64,000 bases of DNA from an uncultured Sphingomonadales bacterium (GCA_937898525.1 CALCBC010000130.1:28552-92551), one strand, 5' to 3'. Counted from the stretch's first letter, positions 50,207-59,908 are shown. Numbers and translations are program-made. The notes: generated by a model not told the origin, from the sequence alone.

Positions 50207-50508
50207 CCGTCGTCTCCCGGCTTGCGGCGCTTGGCCGCGATCTTGCGCGCTTCCGGACAGAACGGGGTCAGGAAGGCGTAGAGGTTGTTGGCAAGATTGT
50301 CGGCAGCGATCGAATAGATGACCTGCTGGCCGCGCTTCTGCTGATGGACCAGCCCCGCCTCGTGCAGCATCGCGAGGTGCTTGGAGATGGACGGCATCGC
50401 CATGTCGAAATGCTCGGCGATCTCGCCGACCGTCATCGGACCACCGGCGAGATGGTTGAGGATCCGCCGGCGCGGGTTGGACGCGAGGGCCTTGAACGCC
50501 TTTTCCAT
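50203..50508 (-). CDS. ArsR-family transcriptional regulator
   Basis: 101 residues, a winged helix. ASNPRRRILNHLAGGPMTVGEIAEHFDMAMPSISKHLAML and EAGLVHQQKRGQQVIYSI are the canonical helix-turn-helix and wing. No metal-binding Cys motif (ELCVCDL type) is present, so it is not a classic arsenite sensor. ATG 50508 has AGGA 8 nt upstream. It heads the decayed desaturase operon and has an 18-bp palindrome at its start, so self-repression is probable. Confidence 0.88.
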   Translation of the reverse strand: MEKAFKALASNPRRRILNHLAGGPMTVGEIAEHFDMAMPSISKHLAMLHEAGLVHQQKRGQQVIYSIAADNLANNLYAFLTPFCPEARKIAAKRRKPGDDG

Positions 50509-50513
50509 AGATA

Positions 50514-50531
50514 TTTTCCTAATTAGGAAAA
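50514..50531. promoter_or_regulatory. ArsR operator: perfect 18-bp palindrome
   Basis: TTTTCCTAATTAGGAAAA is its own reverse complement, in an AT-rich island inside otherwise GC-rich DNA. Its right half supplies the AGGA ribosome site of arsR, so a bound dimer would block start and transcription. Operator assignment is inference from position. Confidence 0.6.
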
Positions 50532-50691
50532 CATGAAAGGTCAAGCCGCCCGGCGGATCACCCTGTTCCTGCCAGACGCTGACTTGTGAGCGCCCCCGCG
50601 CTGCCGAACCTCTCGGCGGCCAGGACCTGGTAGTTCATCGTCCCGAGCTCGAGCCCGTGTTCGCGCCAGGACGTTGCCCGGCGAAAGCGCC

Positions 50692-51324
50692 TCAGGCCTT
50701 CCGTGTCAGCGCCCTCAGCGCGCCGATCGCCAGCAGCACGGCCGGCACCGCCAGCGTGGCCAGCCCCGTCGGACCGTTGAGCCCGGGCACCACGCGCCAG
50801 TAGAACGCCAGCGCCGCCGCGAGCACCAGCGCGGCCCCGCCGTAGGCCGCGGCGGGCGCGCCGCTCAGCGGGTTGACGAACAGGCTCTCGTAGTTCTGTC
50901 CCGCTTCCGCGCCCTCGCCGTCGGCCAGCTGTCCGCCGTCGAGCACGCCGCGATAGGCGGGCAGGTAGGCGAGCATCAGCAGCGCGTTGAGCGCCACTGT
51001 CAGCACGGCGAGCACCCCGACCAGCGGGTCGCCCTCGATGAACGACGCAATGAACAGCCCGCAGACGTTGACCGGCATCAGCGCGGCGAGCGCGAACGGC
51101 ACCGCGCGGTTGGCCAGCAGCAGCGCGCCGGCGGCGAGGCTGATGAACTTGGCCACCGCGAGCAGCCCGCTCCTGTCGAAAGCGGTCATCAGCCGCAGCG
51201 CCATCGGGTCGTCCCAGCTCGTCACCGGCACGAACGGCAGCAGGAACGGCATGAAATAGCGAATCGCGGTGACCACCATCACCGCGCCGAGCAGCACCCG
51301 CAGGGCGTCGAGCGGGCGGATCAT
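50692..51324 (-). CDS. DoxX-like multi-pass membrane protein (second of pair)
   Basis: 210 residues, about six TMs. LDALRVLLGAVMVVTAIRYF, FDRSGLLAVAKFISLAAGA and EGDPLVGVLAVLTVALNALL follow the DoxX/DUF4281-like pattern. ATG 51324 forms ATGA with the first DoxX gene. The stretch after it (50558-50691) reads like the remnant of another protein but is not assigned. Function unknown, possibly redox or membrane-associated. Confidence 0.65.
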   Translation of the reverse strand: MIRPLDALRVLLGAVMVVTAIRYFMPFLLPFVPVTSWDDPMALRLMTAFDRSGLLAVAKFISLAAGALLLANRAVPFALAALMPVNVCGLFIASFIEGDPLVGVLAVLTVALNALLMLAYLPAYRGVLDGGQLADGEGAEAGQNYESLFVNPLSGAPAAAYGGAALVLAAALAFYWRVVPGLNGPTGLATLAVPAVLLAIGALRALTRKA

Positions 51325-51773
51325 CACTGCGCCTCCGCCGGCTGTGCGGCCGGAGTCGCCGCTCCGGGCAGCACCAGCTGCGGGCGCAGGTCGCTGGCGA
51401 ACATCGCCCGATAGCTCGGCCAGTAGGCAAGGCACAGCAGCACGTTGCAACTCAGCACCGCCCAGCCGTAGATCGCCGAGGCGGTCCACCAGCCCTGCAG
51501 TTCGGTGTCCCAGTACCACACGGTGAACGACACCGGCAGAACCGCGAGCAGCATCAGCGGCAGCCGGAAGCCGGTCAGTACCGCCACGCCGGCGAGCAGC
51601 TCGACCGCCTTGACCAGGGTGAACAGTCCGCTGTCGAGCAGCGCGGTGAACACCTCGATGCTGAGCGGCTGGTTGCCGGTCGGCTGCGGGTAGAGCCGGA
51701 CGAAATGGTTGAGTCCGGCCGGGATCATCCACGCGGCGTAGATCAGGCGCACGAACCAGACGGCGTACTTCAT
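51324..51773 (-). CDS. DoxX-family membrane protein
   Basis: 149 residues, four TMs. It starts MKYAVWFVRLIYAAWMIPAG then LNHFVRLYPQ, with VKAVELLAGVAVLTGFRLPL. The family includes MauE/DoxX proteins tied to disulfide or quinone chemistry, but no Cys motif is present. It overlaps the next gene by ATGA. The 170 bp upstream hold no gene I can support. Confidence 0.75.
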   Translation of the reverse strand: MKYAVWFVRLIYAAWMIPAGLNHFVRLYPQPTGNQPLSIEVFTALLDSGLFTLVKAVELLAGVAVLTGFRLPLMLLAVLPVSFTVWYWDTELQGWWTASAIYGWAVLSCNVLLCLAYWPSYRAMFASDLRPQLVLPGAATPAAQPAEAQ

Positions 51774-51944
51774 CGGCCCTCTCCCCGATGCTGCCGGCCA
51801 CTGCGCGGCGGCCAGTCATGGCACGCAGACTAGGCGCGGCGAGCGGATTGTAAATGCCCGGCACGGCGGGGGGTTGTTTGCGCAGCGCGACCGGCGGAGG
51901 CGATCGCGCGGGGAAAGCGACGGCGGCCTGGGCAGCTTGGGCAG

Positions 51945-52526
51945 CTACCAGCGGTTGCCGGCCTCGACCGCGGCGATCTCCGCTGGCTTGCTCGGGCGCC
52001 CGAGCACCGGGTTGCGGTGCGGGAACCGGCCAAAGCGGGCGATCATCCGGTAATGGCTGCGCGCGAACGGCCAGCCGTACCGCGGACCGAGCCGGGCGAA
52101 GACCGCGAGCGAGAGACGCTGGTCGGCGATCGCCTCGCTGTGCATCAACGGCATCGCAAGGAACTGCCGCTGCGGCAGGGTCAGCGCCGCATCCCAGCCG
52201 CGCGCGAGCGCGCCCTTGGCAATCGCCCGGGCGAGCGGGTCGGTCGCGAAGGCCTGTGGCGTGCCGCGATGGAGGTTGCGCGGCAGCTGGTCGAACAGCA
52301 GCACTGCGGCGAGCGCGGTCAGCGGATCGGTGAGGAACTCGCTTGCCGGGCGCCGCCGCAGGCTGGAGAGCTCGCGGCCGAACCGGCGGCGCAGCATCGC
52401 GTCGACCGCAGGGTCCGGCCCGAACCAGTCGCGCGGGCGCAGCTTGTGGCACCAGACGTAAAGCAGCTCGGCCGCCCAGCGCCGCTGCGGGCCGGCTACG
52501 GGCACGTCAGGCATCGAGCCGGGCAT
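51945..52526 (-). CDS. DUF924-family protein
   Basis: 193 residues, tetratricopeptide-like all-helical. [55 protein letters not shown] and [20 protein letters not shown] are characteristic DUF924 strings. ATG 52526 overlaps the end of dut by 20 nt, and ATG 52514 is an alternative. Function unknown. Confidence 0.85.
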   Translation of the reverse strand: MPGSMPDVPVAGPQRRWAAELLYVWCHKLRPRDWFGPDPAVDAMLRRRFGRELSSLRRRPASEFLTDPLTALAAVLLFDQLPRNLHRGTPQAFATDPLARAIAKGALARGWDAALTLPQRQFLAMPLMHSEAIADQRLSLAVFARLGPRYGWPFARSHYRMIARFGRFPHRNPVLGRPSKPAEIAAVEAGNRW

Positions 52527-52971
52527 GCCCCCCGGTCGAGCCGAACCCGCCCGCGCCGCGCGCGGTCTCGTCGAGCTCGGCCACTTCGTCCCAAGCCGCC
52601 CGGGTAACCGGTGCCAGCACCAGTTGCGCGATGCGGTCGCCGCGGGCGATCGCGAACGGCTCCGCGCCGTGGTTGATCAGGATCACCTTGAGCTCGCCGC
52701 GATAGTCCGAATCGATCGTGCCCGGCGTATTGGGAACGCTGATCCCGTGCTTGAGAGCGAGCCCCGAGCGCGGGCGGACCTGGATCTCGTAACCTTCGGG
52801 GATCGCCACCGAAAGTCCCGTGGCGACGGCGTGGCGCGCGCCGGGCGCCAGCGTCACGTCTTCGGCCGAAAGCACGTCCATCCCGGCCGCGCCGGGGGTG
52901 GCGTAGGTGGGCAAGTCGAGCCCTTCTCCGTGCGGCAGGCGCCTGACGCGCACCGCGACCGCGTCAGTCAT
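52507..52971 (-). CDS. dut: dUTP diphosphatase
   Basis: 154 residues with all five trimeric dUTPase motifs: [55 protein letters not shown] and [12 protein letters not shown]. It hydrolyses dUTP to dUMP to keep uracil out of DNA. ATG 52971 overlaps coaBC by 8 nt, so the block coaBC-dut-DUF924 is probably one transcript. Confidence 0.97.
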   Translation of the reverse strand: MTDAVAVRVRRLPHGEGLDLPTYATPGAAGMDVLSAEDVTLAPGARHAVATGLSVAIPEGYEIQVRPRSGLALKHGISVPNTPGTIDSDYRGELKVILINHGAEPFAIARGDRIAQLVLAPVTRAAWDEVAELDETARGAGGFGSTGGHARLDA

Positions 52972-54598
52972 CGCGCTCGGCCCCGGTCTCTTCGTTGAGC
53001 GCCCTGGCGATCTCGTCGACCAGCTTGCGCGCGACCGCCTGCTTCGACATCGGCTCCCAGTCCTCGGTTCCGCCCTCGCGCACGAGGTGGACGGTGTTCG
53101 CGTCGCCGCCCATTGTCCCCTTGGCGGTGGAGACGTCGTTGGCGACGATCCAGTCGACCCCTTTCGACTTGCGCTTGCGCTGGGCGTTCTCGACCACGTC
53201 CTCGGTCTCGGCCGCGAAGCCGATCAGCAGCTTGGGCCGGTTCCTGCTGCCGGCAGTGGTGGCGAGAATGTCGGGGTTCTCCTTGAGCAGCAGCGCCGGC
53301 GGCGCCGAACCGCGCTTCTTGATCTTCTCGGGGGCGAAGTCCTTGGCCCGCCAGTCGGCGACCGCGGCGACCATCACCGCGGCGTCGGCGGGCAGCGCCT
53401 TCTTGACCGCCGCAGCCATCTCCTCGGCGCTCTCGACGTCGATCCGGTCGACCCCTGGCGGCGTCGCCAGCGTGACCGGCCCGGCGACGAGCGTCACCCG
53501 CGCGCCCGCGGCCGCGGCCGCTGCGGCGATCGCGAAGCCCTGCTTTCCCGAGGAACGATTGGCGATGTAGCGCACCGGATCGATCGGTTCATAGGTCGGC
53601 CCGGCGGTGACGAGCACGTGCTTGCCGTAGAGCGGGCGGTGCTCGGGATCGGTCTCGAAATCGGGCTGCCCTTCGAGCGGGTCGAAAGCGTCGACCGCGG
53701 CAACGGCCATCGGCTCGGGAGCCGTCTGATTCGGGTTGATCTCGTGATTCAGCGCCTGGAGATCGGTCGGCGGCGCCGCCCTGGCCTTTCCCTTGGCGAC
53801 GAGCACCGGCCCGTCGGTCAATTCAGGCTCGGGCAGCGGCGGGCCGAGCGGCTCCTCGGGGAGCGGCAGGTCGGCAAAGGCGTCGTCCTCGTAGACGGCT
53901 TCCTCTTCGACGACTCGCCGCGGCGTGCTGCGCGGGATGATCGAGGCGAGCAGGCCGGCGAGGCCGCCCTGCTTGCCGTCGTCGGTTTCCAGCTCCTCCT
54001 CGGGCTCGAGCGCCTCGAGATATTCGGCGATCCCGCGCGCGCTGGCTTCGCCTGGATCGATCCCGAGCATGTCGGCGATCTCGAGCCAGACCCTCTCGGG
54101 CTCGGGCAATCGGCCCGGGCCGAATTCGCCGCAGGCCATCTCGCCCTCGTCGGGCTGCATGACGCGTACGCCCGCCTGCTTGAGCCACTCGATGTTGCGC
54201 TGGGTCGCCGGGTGCTCCCACATCTTCACGTTCATCGCCGGCACCACCAGCACCGGCTTGTCGGTGGCGAGGATCAGGGTCGTCCCGAGGTCGTCGGCGA
54301 TGCCGGCAGCCATCTTGGCCATCAGATCCGCGGTCGCCGGGCAGACGACAACGAGGTCGGCCGACCGGCTGAGCTCGATGTGGCCGATCTCGACCTCGTT
54401 CTTGAGGTCCCACAGCGAGGTATGGACCTGGTTGCCCGAGAGCGCGGCGAGGCTCATCGCGGTGACGAACTGGGCCCCGCCGTCGGTCAGCACGCATGTC
54501 ACGTCGCCGCCGCCCTTGCGGATCAGCCGCACGAGCTCGCAGGCCTTGTAGGCGGCGATTCCCCCGCCCACGACCAGCAGGATGCGCGGCGCAACCAT
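52964..54598 (-). CDS. coaBC: Phosphopantothenoylcysteine decarboxylase / synthetase, with long linker
   Basis: 544 residues, about 130 more than usual. Coa[21 protein letters not shown], the catalytic [16 protein letters not shown] and [16 protein letters not shown] with the Cys. Coa[46 protein letters not shown] and the Lys motif LKENPDIL. Between them, residues ~200-320 are acidic and low-complexity. It makes 4'-phosphopantetheine for CoA. ATG 54598 has TAGAAT 8 nt upstream, a -10 candidate suggesting a leaderless mRNA. Confidence 0.93.
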   Translation of the reverse strand: MVAPRILLVVGGGIAAYKACELVRLIRKGGGDVTCVLTDGGAQFVTAMSLAALSGNQVHTSLWDLKNEVEIGHIELSRSADLVVVCPATADLMAKMAAGIADDLGTTLILATDKPVLVVPAMNVKMWEHPATQRNIEWLKQAGVRVMQPDEGEMACGEFGPGRLPEPERVWLEIADMLGIDPGEASARGIAEYLEALEPEEELETDDGKQGGLAGLLASIIPRSTPRRVVEEEAVYEDDAFADLPLPEEPLGPPLPEPELTDGPVLVAKGKARAAPPTDLQALNHEINPNQTAPEPMAVAAVDAFDPLEGQPDFETDPEHRPLYGKHVLVTAGPTYEPIDPVRYIANRSSGKQGFAIAAAAAAAGARVTLVAGPVTLATPPGVDRIDVESAEEMAAAVKKALPADAAVMVAAVADWRAKDFAPEKIKKRGSAPPALLLKENPDILATTAGSRNRPKLLIGFAAETEDVVENAQRKRKSKGVDWIVANDVSTAKGTMGGDANTVHLVREGGTEDWEPMSKQAVARKLVDEIARALNEETGAERDD

Positions 54599-54708
54599 GT
54601 GGCGGTATTCTACTCCCACGCAGGTTAACCCAGTTTTCGCGAAACTAGCTTCGCTGCCCCCGTTTAGCCAGCCTTGCGCCGGCGCGAGGGACTTTGCGCC
54701 GCAGATGG

Positions 54709-55836
54709 TTAAATTCTCGCTGCCAGTCCCGCAGAGCGGCACAGCGACGCGATGGCGCGCGGCGCGAACGCGAAGCCGAGAACCATCGTCGGCGCGATCA
54801 CGAAGCCCCAATAGTAGTTCTCCGGCCGGCCCGCGATCGCGAAGGCGAGCGCATAGCCGAGGAACAGCAGTGTGCCGAAGGTGCCGGCCGCGCTGCGCCA
54901 GCCGGCCCAGCCCAGGGTCATCACGATCACCAGCGGCCCTGCCAGCCAATGCGGCAGGAAGCGCAGGTTGCTCGCCAGCACGATGTTCGAGAGCCAGCCC
55001 GAGAGGCCCCGCAGCTCGAGCCAGCCGGGCGAAGCGGGATCGGTCGGCAGCGTGTGTGCGGAGACGAGCTGGAGGTGGACCGCCAGAGCGACGAGGAACG
55101 CCGCGGCGAGCGCGGTCCAGGCGCCCCCTTCCTTCCAGTCGCGGCGCCAGAAGGCCATGGCCGCCATCAGCAGGATGAAGGGGAGCGCGTGTTCGCGGAT
55201 CGCCAGCGCCAACGCAGCGACCGCGAGCGCGAGGCCCCAGCGACCGGGCCGGTGCAGCCCGAAAGCGAGCGCGAGCAGCGTCCCGGTCCACAGCTCGTGC
55301 AGCACGAAGAAGTGCGAGGTGAGACCGATCGACACGCCAAGGTAGAGCACGAACAGCTTCGCCCACCGCCAGGGCGCGCCGCCGGGCTCCTCGCCGAGCC
55401 GCCGCCACCAGGCGACGAGCGTGGCAAGCACCAGCGCAATCGCGGCGGCGACCTGCCCGTCGCGACCGAGCCAGGCGTCGAGATAGGCGAGCGTCGGCAG
55501 CCGCACGGCGAATCCAGGGCGCAGTGGAAAGTTGGACAGGCGGTGCTCGTCGACGACGGCCCGGTAGTAGCCCTCGCCGTTGGCGAGGCGCTCGATCACC
55601 CGGTCGTAGAGCGCGAGATCGCGGTCACGCTCGCTGCGGCCGGTGACCGAGGGTGCGGAAGCTGCATCGACGCCGGGACCTGCGGTGATGGGGACCAGCG
55701 CTGAGGCGACCAGCAGCAGCAGGAAGGCAAGCACCGCGAACCTGGCGGGGAAGCGCGGCCAGTGGGCGAAGCGGTCCCACGCGGGAGCCGCGTCGTCGGT
55801 CGCTACGCGGGCCACCCCCAATGCAACGCTGCCCAT
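54709..55836 (-). CDS. Polytopic membrane protein, glycosyltransferase-like (GT-C type)
   Basis: 375 residues, about nine TMs. A large first periplasmic loop (ERDRDLALYDRVIERLANGE, GYYRAVVDEHR) precedes LREHxxP-like REHALPFILLMAAM and RPENYYWGFVIAPTMVLGF. The layout resembles lipid-linked sugar transferases of the GT39/GT87 type, but the DxD/EE motif is not certain. ATG 55836 with GGAGGGG lies 34 nt inside the ubiB end. Function inferred only from topology. Confidence 0.6.
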   Translation of the reverse strand: MGSVALGVARVATDDAAPAWDRFAHWPRFPARFAVLAFLLLLVASALVPITAGPGVDAASAPSVTGRSERDRDLALYDRVIERLANGEGYYRAVVDEHRLSNFPLRPGFAVRLPTLAYLDAWLGRDGQVAAAIALVLATLVAWWRRLGEEPGGAPWRWAKLFVLYLGVSIGLTSHFFVLHELWTGTLLALAFGLHRPGRWGLALAVAALALAIREHALPFILLMAAMAFWRRDWKEGGAWTALAAAFLVALAVHLQLVSAHTLPTDPASPGWLELRGLSGWLSNIVLASNLRFLPHWLAGPLVIVMTLGWAGWRSAAGTFGTLLFLGYALAFAIAGRPENYYWGFVIAPTMVLGFAFAPRAIASLCRSAGLAARI

Positions 55837-57365
55837 GCCGCCGCCCCTCCTGCGAGCGCGGCGAGAATGTAGCCCACCCAATGGTTATTTTGGCGTTTAC
55901 GCTCCCAGACCAGCTCGATCTCGGGCAGCGGCGGCTGCTCGGGCGCGCCGCCGCGCGGCGGATAGCGGTCCTCGATGCGGCGGATCAGGTCGGGCAGGCG
56001 CAGCAGCGTGGAGGCGTCCTCGCGGATGCGGTCGGCGAGCGCCGCCTCGGGCCCGAGCTCGTCGCGGATCCAGCTGCGCACGTAGGGCGCCGAAACGTCC
56101 CACATGTTGATCTCGGGATGCAGCATGGTCGCGATGCCCTCGACCATGACCATGGTCTTCTGCAGCAGCAGCAGGTGCGGCTGGGTCTGCATGTCGAAGT
56201 CGCGGGTGATCGCGAACAGCCCGTCGAGCATCTGGCCGACCGAAAGCTCGCTGACCGGCTTGCCGCGCATCGGCTCGCCGACGGCGCGCAGCGCGGTCGC
56301 GAACTCCTCGACAGAATGGTAGCTCGGGACGTACTGCGCCTCGAAGTGGATCTCGGCGACGCGCCGGTAGTCCCCGGTCGTGAGCCCGTAGAGGATCTCG
56401 GCGAGCCACTGGCGCGCACGCCGGTCGATCCGGCCCATGATGCCGAAGTCGATCGCCACGATCGTGCCGTCGGGCCGCACGAACAGGTTCCCCTGGTGCA
56501 TGTCGGCATGGAAGAAGCCAGCGCTGATCGCTTGCGTGAGGAAGGCGAGAACGAGCCGCCTCGCCAGCTCGGGCAGGTCGTGCCCGGCGGCCCTGAGCGC
56601 CTCGACGTCGCTGATCTTGATGCCGTCGATCCACTCGATCGTCAGCACGCGGCCATTGGTCCGGTCCCAGTCGATCGACGGGACGCAGTAGCCCTCGAAG
56701 CCCTTCATCGCTTCGGCAAGCTCGGAGGCCGAGGCGGCTTCGCGCCGGAGGTCGAGCTCGCGGTTGGTCCAGCGCTTGAAGTTGGCGATCGTCAGCCGCG
56801 GGCGCAGCCGCCGCGCCTCGCCGCCGAGCGCCTCGAGGTGGGCAGCGGCCCACTCGTAAGTGTCGATGTCGCGCGCGAAGCGTTCGCGGATACCCGGGCG
56901 CAGCACCTTGATCGCGACGGTCGTTCCGTCGGTGGTGACCCCGCGGTGAACCTGGGCGATCGAGGCCGAGCCGACCGCGACGGGGTCGATCTCGGCGAAC
57001 AGCTCTTCGACCGGGCGGCCGAAACTGCGCTCCATCTCGGCGCGGACCGCCTCGAACGGCACGGGCGGCAGGCTGTCCTGCAGCGTCAGCAGGTTGCGCG
57101 CGGCCTCCTCGCCGACGAGGTCGGGACGCGTGGCGAGCGTCTGGCCGAGCTTGATTGCCGCCGGGCCGATTTCCTGGAACGCGGCGGCGTAGTCCGGCAC
57201 GCGGGGCTGCACGGTGCCGAAGCGGGCAATGCGCACGAGCCGGCGCACTTGCGGCGGCGTGTTGGGATCGCGCTCGATCCCGCGCAGCGCGCCGTGCCGC
57301 GCGAGCGTGCGTCCCCATTTGAGCAGGCGGACTATATGGGTCGACGGACGGGTCAGATCTTCCAC
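55803..57365 (-). CDS. ubiB: UbiB atypical kinase for ubiquinone synthesis
   Basis: 520 residues. PRVPDYAAAFQEIGPAAIKL then GQTLATRPDLVG is the KxGQ signature, GSASIAQVHRG the A-rich loop, IKVLRPGI, GFFHADMHQGNLFVRPDG and AIDFGIMG the nucleotide-binding motifs. One or two C-terminal TMs end the protein. UbiB/ADCK proteins act with the quinone hydroxylases in the membrane. The start overlaps ubiE by 13 nt. Confidence 0.95.
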   Translation of the reverse strand: MEDLTRPSTHIVRLLKWGRTLARHGALRGIERDPNTPPQVRRLVRIARFGTVQPRVPDYAAAFQEIGPAAIKLGQTLATRPDLVGEEAARNLLTLQDSLPPVPFEAVRAEMERSFGRPVEELFAEIDPVAVGSASIAQVHRGVTTDGTTVAIKVLRPGIRERFARDIDTYEWAAAHLEALGGEARRLRPRLTIANFKRWTNRELDLRREAASASELAEAMKGFEGYCVPSIDWDRTNGRVLTIEWIDGIKISDVEALRAAGHDLPELARRLVLAFLTQAISAGFFHADMHQGNLFVRPDGTIVAIDFGIMGRIDRRARQWLAEILYGLTTGDYRRVAEIHFEAQYVPSYHSVEEFATALRAVGEPMRGKPVSELSVGQMLDGLFAITRDFDMQTQPHLLLLQKTMVMVEGIATMLHPEINMWDVSAPYVRSWIRDELGPEAALADRIREDASTLLRLPDLIRRIEDRYPPRGGAPEQPPLPEIELVWERKRQNNHWVGYILAALAGGAAAWAALHWGWPA

Positions 57366-58084
57366 CCCGAATGGATCGCGACGAGCCCGCCGAGGATCGG
57401 CTCGACCCTGGTCCGCTCGAACCCGGCCGCGCGGATCATCCGCTCGAATTCGGGCATCGGCGGGAAGCGGCGGATCGATTCGATCAGGTAGCGGTAGCTG
57501 TCCTCATCGTGCGCGATCGCCTTGCCGATCTGCGGCACAAGCTTGTGCGAGTAGGCGTCGTAGACTTCCTTGAACCCCGGCCACTCGGTGGTCGAGAACT
57601 CGAGGCAGAAGAACCGTCCGCCGAACTTGAGCACGCGGAAGGCCTCGGAGAGCGCCTTGTCGATATGAGTGACGTTACGGATGCCGAAGGCGATCGTGTA
57701 GGCGTCGAACATGCGGTCCGGATAGGCGAGTGCCTCGGCGTTCTGGCGCGACCAGACGAGCCCGTCGATCCCGCGCTTCAGCGCCCGCTCGATGCCGACG
57801 TCGAGCATCTCCTGGTTGATGTCGGCGACCGTCACCTCGGCGCCGCGCGCCGCGAGGCGGAAGGCGATGTCCCCGGTACCGCCGGCCATGTCGAGGATCG
57901 CCTCGCCGGGCTGCGGCTTCACCCGGCGCACGAACTGGTCCTTCCACAGCCGGTGGAGCCCGCCCGACATCGCGTCGTTCATCACGTCGTACTTGGCCGC
58001 GACGTTCGAGAACACCGCGCCGACCCGGCGCGTCTTTTCGTCGGGATCGACCGTCTGGTAGCCGAAGGAGACCTGCTCGCTCAT
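57353..58084 (-). CDS. ubiE: Demethylmenaquinone/2-methoxybenzoquinol methyltransferase
   Basis: 243 residues. KTRRVGAVFSNVAAKYDVMN, SAM motif ILDMAGGTGDIAFRLA, FDAYTIAFGIRNVTHIDKAL, and the C-terminal YLIESIRRFPPMPEFERMIR are diagnostic. It C-methylates the ubiquinone ring. The ATG at 58084 shares ATGA with the stop of the EamA gene. Downstream are ubiB and coaBC. Confidence 0.96.
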   Translation of the reverse strand: MSEQVSFGYQTVDPDEKTRRVGAVFSNVAAKYDVMNDAMSGGLHRLWKDQFVRRVKPQPGEAILDMAGGTGDIAFRLAARGAEVTVADINQEMLDVGIERALKRGIDGLVWSRQNAEALAYPDRMFDAYTIAFGIRNVTHIDKALSEAFRVLKFGGRFFCLEFSTTEWPGFKEVYDAYSHKLVPQIGKAIAHDEDSYRYLIESIRRFPPMPEFERMIRAAGFERTRVEPILGGLVAIHSGWKI

Positions 58085-59025
58085 CCCGGGTCCTCTAGCG
58101 GCGGCTCCTTCGCGGCGCCAGCGACCTCTTTGCCGCGTCCTGCCAGCAAGCTGAGGACGATGCCGGCGAGGATCAGGGCCATCCCGGCGAAATGGAACGG
58201 GTGCAGCCGCTCGCCGAGCAGCGCCGCGGACAGGAACGCGCCGAACAGCGGCATCAGCGTGATCGCCTGCCCGGCCTGCGCCGGGCCGACGATCCGGGTC
58301 GCGTGGTTGTAGATGAAGTATGACAGCAGCGAGGGCAGCAGCGCGACGTAGAACACCGCCGCATAGACCCGCGGGCTCCAGGCGATCGTCTCGCCCGAGT
58401 GCCATTCCCACGCCGCGAGCGGCGCCATGACGGCCACTCCGATGAAGAAGGTGACCGCGATGAAGCTCGTCGGCGAGATCTCGGGCCTCAGGCGCAGCAA
58501 CACCGTGTAGAGCGACCAGACGACCACCGAGATCAGGATCAGCGCATCGCCGAGCCCGAAGTGGAGCCGCAGCGCGGCGGCTGCATCGCCCTCGAACACG
58601 ATTACCAGCACGCCGAGCATCGAGGCGCTGACACCGATGGCCTGCAGCCGCGCGTGGCGTACGCCGAACAGCCAGCGGTCGAGCGCCATCATCACCGCCG
58701 GCGTCGCCGCCTGGAGCAGCAGCGCGTTGGTCGCCGGGGTGTATTGCAGCCCCGAATAGAGCAGCGAGTTGAAAGCGCCGATCCCGAGCAGGCCGAGCGC
58801 CAGCAGCGGCTTCCAGCCCTTCACGATCGCCGGCCAGTCGCGAATCAGCGGCCGGATCGCGAACGGCGCGACGACGAGGCTCGCCCCGGTCCAGCGCAGG
58901 AAGGCCAGCGTGAACGGCGCGATCTCGAAGCGCACCGCGCGCGCGACGATCGAGTTGCCGGCCCACAGGACCATGACGATTCCGAGCAGGGCGAAGGCCT
59001 GCGCCTGGCGGCGGTCGAACGACAT
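58081..59025 (-). CDS. EamA/DMT-family transporter
   Basis: 314 residues, ten TMs in two EamA repeats: IVMVLWAGNSIVARAV / PFTLAFLRWTGASLVVAP, and ISVVVWSLYTVLLR / ALLGERLHPFHFAGMALILAG. Drug/metabolite exporter of unknown substrate. It is the first gene of the ubiE transcript and divergent from mutM, with 70 bp between. Confidence 0.9.
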   Translation of the reverse strand: MSFDRRQAQAFALLGIVMVLWAGNSIVARAVRFEIAPFTLAFLRWTGASLVVAPFAIRPLIRDWPAIVKGWKPLLALGLLGIGAFNSLLYSGLQYTPATNALLLQAATPAVMMALDRWLFGVRHARLQAIGVSASMLGVLVIVFEGDAAAALRLHFGLGDALILISVVVWSLYTVLLRLRPEISPTSFIAVTFFIGVAVMAPLAAWEWHSGETIAWSPRVYAAVFYVALLPSLLSYFIYNHATRIVGPAQAGQAITLMPLFGAFLSAALLGERLHPFHFAGMALILAGIVLSLLAGRGKEVAGAAKEPPLEDPG

Positions 59026-59095
59026 CCGCGCGGCTCTAATGAGGACCGTCGCGCTTGGCGATGACAGAGTGCCCGCGGCCCGCTAACGGATCGCG

Positions 59096-59908
59096 ATGCC
59101 CGAGCTGCCCGAAGTCGAGACGACCGTGCGCGGGCTCGCGCACCACCTCGACGGCGCACGCATCGAGCGCGTCCGGCTCAACCGGCCCGACATGCGCTTT
59201 CCTTTCCCCGAAGGGCTGGTCCAGGCGCTGACCGGCGCACGCGTGACCGGGCTCGGCCGGCGCGCCAAATACGGCCTCGTCCACACCGACCGCGACACGA
59301 CGCTGGTGTTCCACCTCGGCATGAGCGGACGCTGGCGGATCGACCCGTCGGACGAGGCGAAGCACGACCACCTCGTGCTCGAAACCTCCGGTCATCGCTT
59401 CGCACTCCATGATCCGCGCCGCTTCGGGTTCGTCGACCTCGTGCCGAGCGATGCGCTCGAAAGCTGGCCACCGTTCGCCGCGATGGGGCCCGAACCGCTC
59501 GGGCCGGGCCTCACTCCCGAACACCTGCGTGAGGCGTTCGCCGGGCGACGGCAGGCGGTGAAGCTGCTGCTGCTCGACCAGCGGATCGTCGCCGGTCTCG
59601 GCAACATCTACGTCTGCGAGGCGCTGTTCCGCGCGCGGATCAATCCGCGCAAGGCGGCAGGGCGGGTTTCGCGCGCGGCGCTGGAACGGCTCGTGCCGGC
59701 GATCCGCGAGGTGCTCGAGCAGGCGATAGGCGACGGCGGCTCGACCCTGCGCGACTATGCCCGGCCCGACGGCGAGCTCGGCTACTTCGCGACCCGCTTC
59801 GACGTCTACGACCGCGAGGGCGAGCCGTGCCGCGGCTGCGGCGGCACCGTCCGGCGGATAGTCCAGGGCGGGCGCAGCACCTGGTTCTGCCCCGCGTGCC
59901 AGAAGTAG
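59096..59908 (+). CDS. mutM: Formamidopyrimidine-DNA glycosylase
   Basis: 270 residues. PELPEVETTVRGLA (catalytic Pro2, Glu3), the Lys/Arg segment RRAKYGLV, VFHLGMSGRW, QRIVAGLGNIYVCEALF, and the zinc finger CRGCGGTVRRIVQGGRST then FCPACQ. It removes 8-oxoguanine and formamidopyrimidines. ATG 59096. Confidence 0.96.
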   Translation: MPELPEVETTVRGLAHHLDGARIERVRLNRPDMRFPFPEGLVQALTGARVTGLGRRAKYGLVHTDRDTTLVFHLGMSGRWRIDPSDEAKHDHLVLETSGHRFALHDPRRFGFVDLVPSDALESWPPFAAMGPEPLGPGLTPEHLREAFAGRRQAVKLLLLDQRIVAGLGNIYVCEALFRARINPRKAAGRVSRAALERLVPAIREVLEQAIGDGGSTLRDYARPDGELGYFATRFDVYDREGEPCRGCGGTVRRIVQGGRSTWFCPACQK

